Shown one piece after another: positions 62,168-64,000 of a stretch of DNA of 64,000 nt (the stretch's first letter is position 1; each line of letters begins with the position of its first letter). The DNA comes from Marinobacter sp. DY40_1A1. Its GTDB lineage: Bacteria > Pseudomonadota > Gammaproteobacteria > Pseudomonadales > Oleiphilaceae. The notes beneath the pieces were generated by a model. That model searched no databases. It saw nothing but the letters and a program-made list of their open reading frames with translations, and had not been told where the DNA came from. A program made the position numbers and the translations under genes. The stretch lies in the NCBI RefSeq assembly GCF_016597815.1, contig NZ_VCHA01000006.1, forward strand, positions 62,001-126,000. Reading direction: 5' to 3'.

Positions 62168-63612
62168 TGTCATCCGATCAAACCTGGAAAACCAAGTACT
62201 TCCAGGAACTTGAGTCTGCAGAGCAGCGGGAGGCGCATTGGAAAGCCGAGCGCAATGCACTGGAGCGTATGTTGGTGCGTACCAGTCTCGCATCTGCGGG
62301 CCAAACAGCGGAACTCGATCTCCTGCTTGACCAAATCCGGTCGGATCTTCGCAAAAGCAAAGTGGATGTAGACAGCTGGCGGAAACTGCAGGAGCAGATC
62401 GATCGCCAGGTTGCTCTGCTCGATGATGCACCAGCTCCGGTAACCAGGAATTCCCAGCCGTCTGCTGTCCCGGAACCGTCTTTGTCAGCAACAGAAGAGC
62501 CCCCGGTAGACGTTGCGGATGAAACCGATCAGCCAGTGCCGGTCGCGGATGTTGAAGAACAAAGCCAGCGCCTGCGGATTGCCCGGCGTGTCGGGCACCT
62601 CCTTGGCCAGTTACTCAGCCAGGTTTCCCTGGAACCGGACGCCGAAGCCCGTGCGCGAAATCTTCAGAGAGCGCTGCTCTCCAGCGATGACTGGGATGAG
62701 TTAAGAGAAGGTTTGAATCAGGTTGCAGATTTGATTGTTGCGGCTGTAACCCGCAGCCAAAGGGAGTTTGAAGCCTTCCTCAAACGTCTGGATGAGCGCC
62801 TGGCGATGCTGCAGGAGCATTTCTCCGTTCAGTCATCAGCGCAGACTGAACGCGAGGCTGCAGCGGAAGCGCTTGACCGTAATATTCGTAATGAGATTGA
62901 ACAGGTTGGCCAACATATCGAAGCCAGCGGTGATTTACAGGAACTGAAACTGTCTGTTACCAGCCATCTCGAATCGATTGGCGAGGCGGTTGGCCGCTTC
63001 CGGGTTGAAGAAACAGAACGGGAAAAAATGTTATCTGAACAACTGATGGCCATGCAGGAAAAGATGGTCATCATGGAAACGCATGCTGAGCAGATGCGCG
63101 GGCAGATGCGCAAGGAACGTGAGCGGGCGGTGACAGACTTGCTTACGCAATTGCCTAATCGAGAGGCCTGGCAAGAGCGACTGTCATTCGAGTACAACCG
63201 CTGGAAGCGTTATCAGTACCCGCTAACAGTGGGTGTTCTGGATATCGATTTATTCAAACGGATAAACGATTCCTATGGGCACAAGGCCGGGGACAGGGTG
63301 CTTCAACTGGTGGCCCGGGAAATCAGAAACAGGTTGCGCAAAACGGATTTCGTCGCCCGTTTTGGCGGTGAAGAATTCGCGCTGCTGTTTCCGGAAACGC
63401 CTCCTGAAAATGCTCAAGCTGTTCTGGACAAACTTCGTGCCCACGTCAGCGCCTTGCCGTTTCATTTTGGCGGTGAACCGGTAACGGTTACCTTCTCTGG
63501 AGGGGTGGCAGGCTTTGGCCCCGATGACACTGAAGAAACGGTCTTTGACAGAGCCGACAAGGCGCTCTACCTTGCCAAAGACAGCGGCCGGAATTGCATC
63601 AGGATCGGCTAG
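62167..63612 (+). CDS. Diguanylate cyclase with coiled-coil N-terminus
   Basis: A 481-residue protein. Residues 1-90 and about 260-320 are charged heptad-like helices; the middle (about 130-240) is a helical domain I do not recognise. A GGDEF domain follows with GGEEF at 400-404 and an RKTD inhibitory site at 391-394, five residues before it, so both catalysis and product inhibition are intact. It should make cyclic-di-GMP in the cytoplasm. GGAAGGAA lies before the ATG. It is translationally coupled to xerC. Confidence 0.87.
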   Translation: MSSDQTWKTKYFQELESAEQREAHWKAERNALERMLVRTSLASAGQTAELDLLLDQIRSDLRKSKVDVDSWRKLQEQIDRQVALLDDAPAPVTRNSQPSAVPEPSLSATEEPPVDVADETDQPVPVADVEEQSQRLRIARRVGHLLGQLLSQVSLEPDAEARARNLQRALLSSDDWDELREGLNQVADLIVAAVTRSQREFEAFLKRLDERLAMLQEHFSVQSSAQTEREAAAEALDRNIRNEIEQVGQHIEASGDLQELKLSVTSHLESIGEAVGRFRVEETEREKMLSEQLMAMQEKMVIMETHAEQMRGQMRKERERAVTDLLTQLPNREAWQERLSFEYNRWKRYQYPLTVGVLDIDLFKRINDSYGHKAGDRVLQLVAREIRNRLRKTDFVARFGGEEFALLFPETPPENAQAVLDKLRAHVSALPFHFGGEPVTVTFSGGVAGFGPDDTEETVFDRADKALYLAKDSGRNCIRIG

Positions 63613-63638
63613 TGCAGTACAACTTTTCAGGACATCCC

Positions 63639-64000
63639 GTGAAGGTCTCCCTTCTGTTTTTAACATACTTGTTGCTGCTGGTTTTTCAGTCCGCTGCATG
63701 GGCAGACCCTCCCCAGGCTTCGCCGGCACCCGTATTGGGCAGTAAAGACCTGAGCTGGATCAGCGAGCAGAAGGAGCTCAGGGTCGGTGTTCGTGCGGAC
63801 CAGGTGCCCCTGGTGTTTGATACCGGAAATGGCACCCTTGCCGGCACCTACATCGACTACCTTGCCCGGCTATCCGACAAACTCGACCTGCCCATTGAAC
63901 CTGTTGTGATAGGCGCTGACAGCAGCGCCGAGCCGCAGTTTGAGTCACCTGAAATCGATGCGCTTCTGACCACCAGAGTTCCAGGCTCGCCAGTGCCCGG
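63639..64000 (+). CDS. Solute-binding-domain protein (partial, C-terminus off the window)
   Basis: The first 120 residues of a gene running past the right edge. It has a signal peptide or anchor (SLLFLTYLLLLVFQSAAWA) followed by a type 2 periplasmic-binding start (LSWISEQKELRVGVRADQVPLVFDTGNGTLAGTYIDYLARLSDKLDLPIEP). This is typical of sensor proteins with a periplasmic solute-binding domain and an unseen cytoplasmic output domain, or of a free binding protein. The GTG at 63639 has AGGAC upstream. It stands 26 bases after the diguanylate cyclase. Confidence 0.7.
   Translation, partial: MKVSLLFLTYLLLLVFQSAAWADPPQASPAPVLGSKDLSWISEQKELRVGVRADQVPLVFDTGNGTLAGTYIDYLARLSDKLDLPIEPVVIGADSSAEPQFESPEIDALLTTRVPGSPVP

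Noticed and set aside
1..64000. CRISPR arrays, tRNA or rRNA genes
   Set aside because: No regular repeat-spacer pattern, no T-arm/acceptor pattern and no rRNA-like stretch was seen by eye on either strand.

Overview
The window reads as chromosomal DNA of a marine gammaproteobacterium, most likely Marinobacter or a close relative. The evidence is gene content and order: argH next to algZ-algR and hemCDXY, a class I adenylate cyclase upstream of lptM-lysA-dapF-DUF484-xerC, an AlgQ/Rsd anti-sigma factor, a ribosome modulation factor and a Tex protein. Coding density is very high, with many start/stop overlaps. I saw no tRNA, rRNA, insertion sequence, prophage or CRISPR array. The genus is an inference from protein sequences and synteny.

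Layout. 1-17.7 kb holds housekeeping genes: a partial outer-membrane phospholipase, cytochrome c5, Rep helicase, a GGDEF/EAL protein, tex, gshA, rmf, a FliL-like protein, dsbB, rsd/algQ, an FKBP isomerase, a DUF4124 protein, a TIGR02444 protein, a YheS-type ABC-F ATPase, ppx and trxA. 17.7-39.5 kb is a nearly uninterrupted formate dehydrogenase island. It carries a MOT1-type molybdate transporter, an HTH/oxyanion-binding regulator, the TupBCA tungstate transporter, fdhD, mobA, mobB and moeA. A leftward operon follows with a polyferredoxin, an Mrp ATPase, a lipoate-ligase-like protein and DUF6505. A rightward series follows: DUF3305, DUF3306, TorD chaperone, Tat microprotein, FdhA, FdhB, FdhC, an unlisted 42-residue membrane microprotein and a TusA-like sulfur carrier. 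A leftward moaB-moeA2-moaD-moaE operon closes the island. 39.5-44 kb has rho, ubiD and a ferredoxin-NAD(P)H reductase. 44-52.5 kb has hemCDXY, algZR, a periplasmic solute-binding protein and argH. 52.5-64 kb has a degenerate GGDEF/EAL protein, cyaA, lptM-lysA-dapF-DUF484-xerC, a diguanylate cyclase and the start of another solute-binding-domain protein.

How the island works (inference from known families). The transporters bring in molybdate and tungstate. MoaB, MoaD, MoaE and the two MoeA proteins build the cofactor and insert metal, and MobA/MobB make the guanine dinucleotide form. FdhD, perhaps supplied by the TusA-like protein, sulfurates the metal. The TorD chaperone holds FdhA until Tat export. 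FdhA, FdhB and FdhC then pass electrons from formate to quinone across the inner membrane. FdhA has cysteine, not selenocysteine, as its metal ligand, and a dedicated tungstate importer sits beside it, so a tungsten enzyme is plausible. The least explained parts are the polyferredoxin/Mrp/lipoate-ligase-like/DUF6505 operon, the DUF3305/3306 pair and the two microproteins; these are the best candidates for an undescribed metalloenzyme assembly system.

Other points: a 95-base nested palindromic element lies between rho and ubiD, a 14-base perfect palindrome lies in the rho leader, an inter-cistronic hairpin separates fdhB and fdhC, and three half-sites lie between the tup regulator and tupB.
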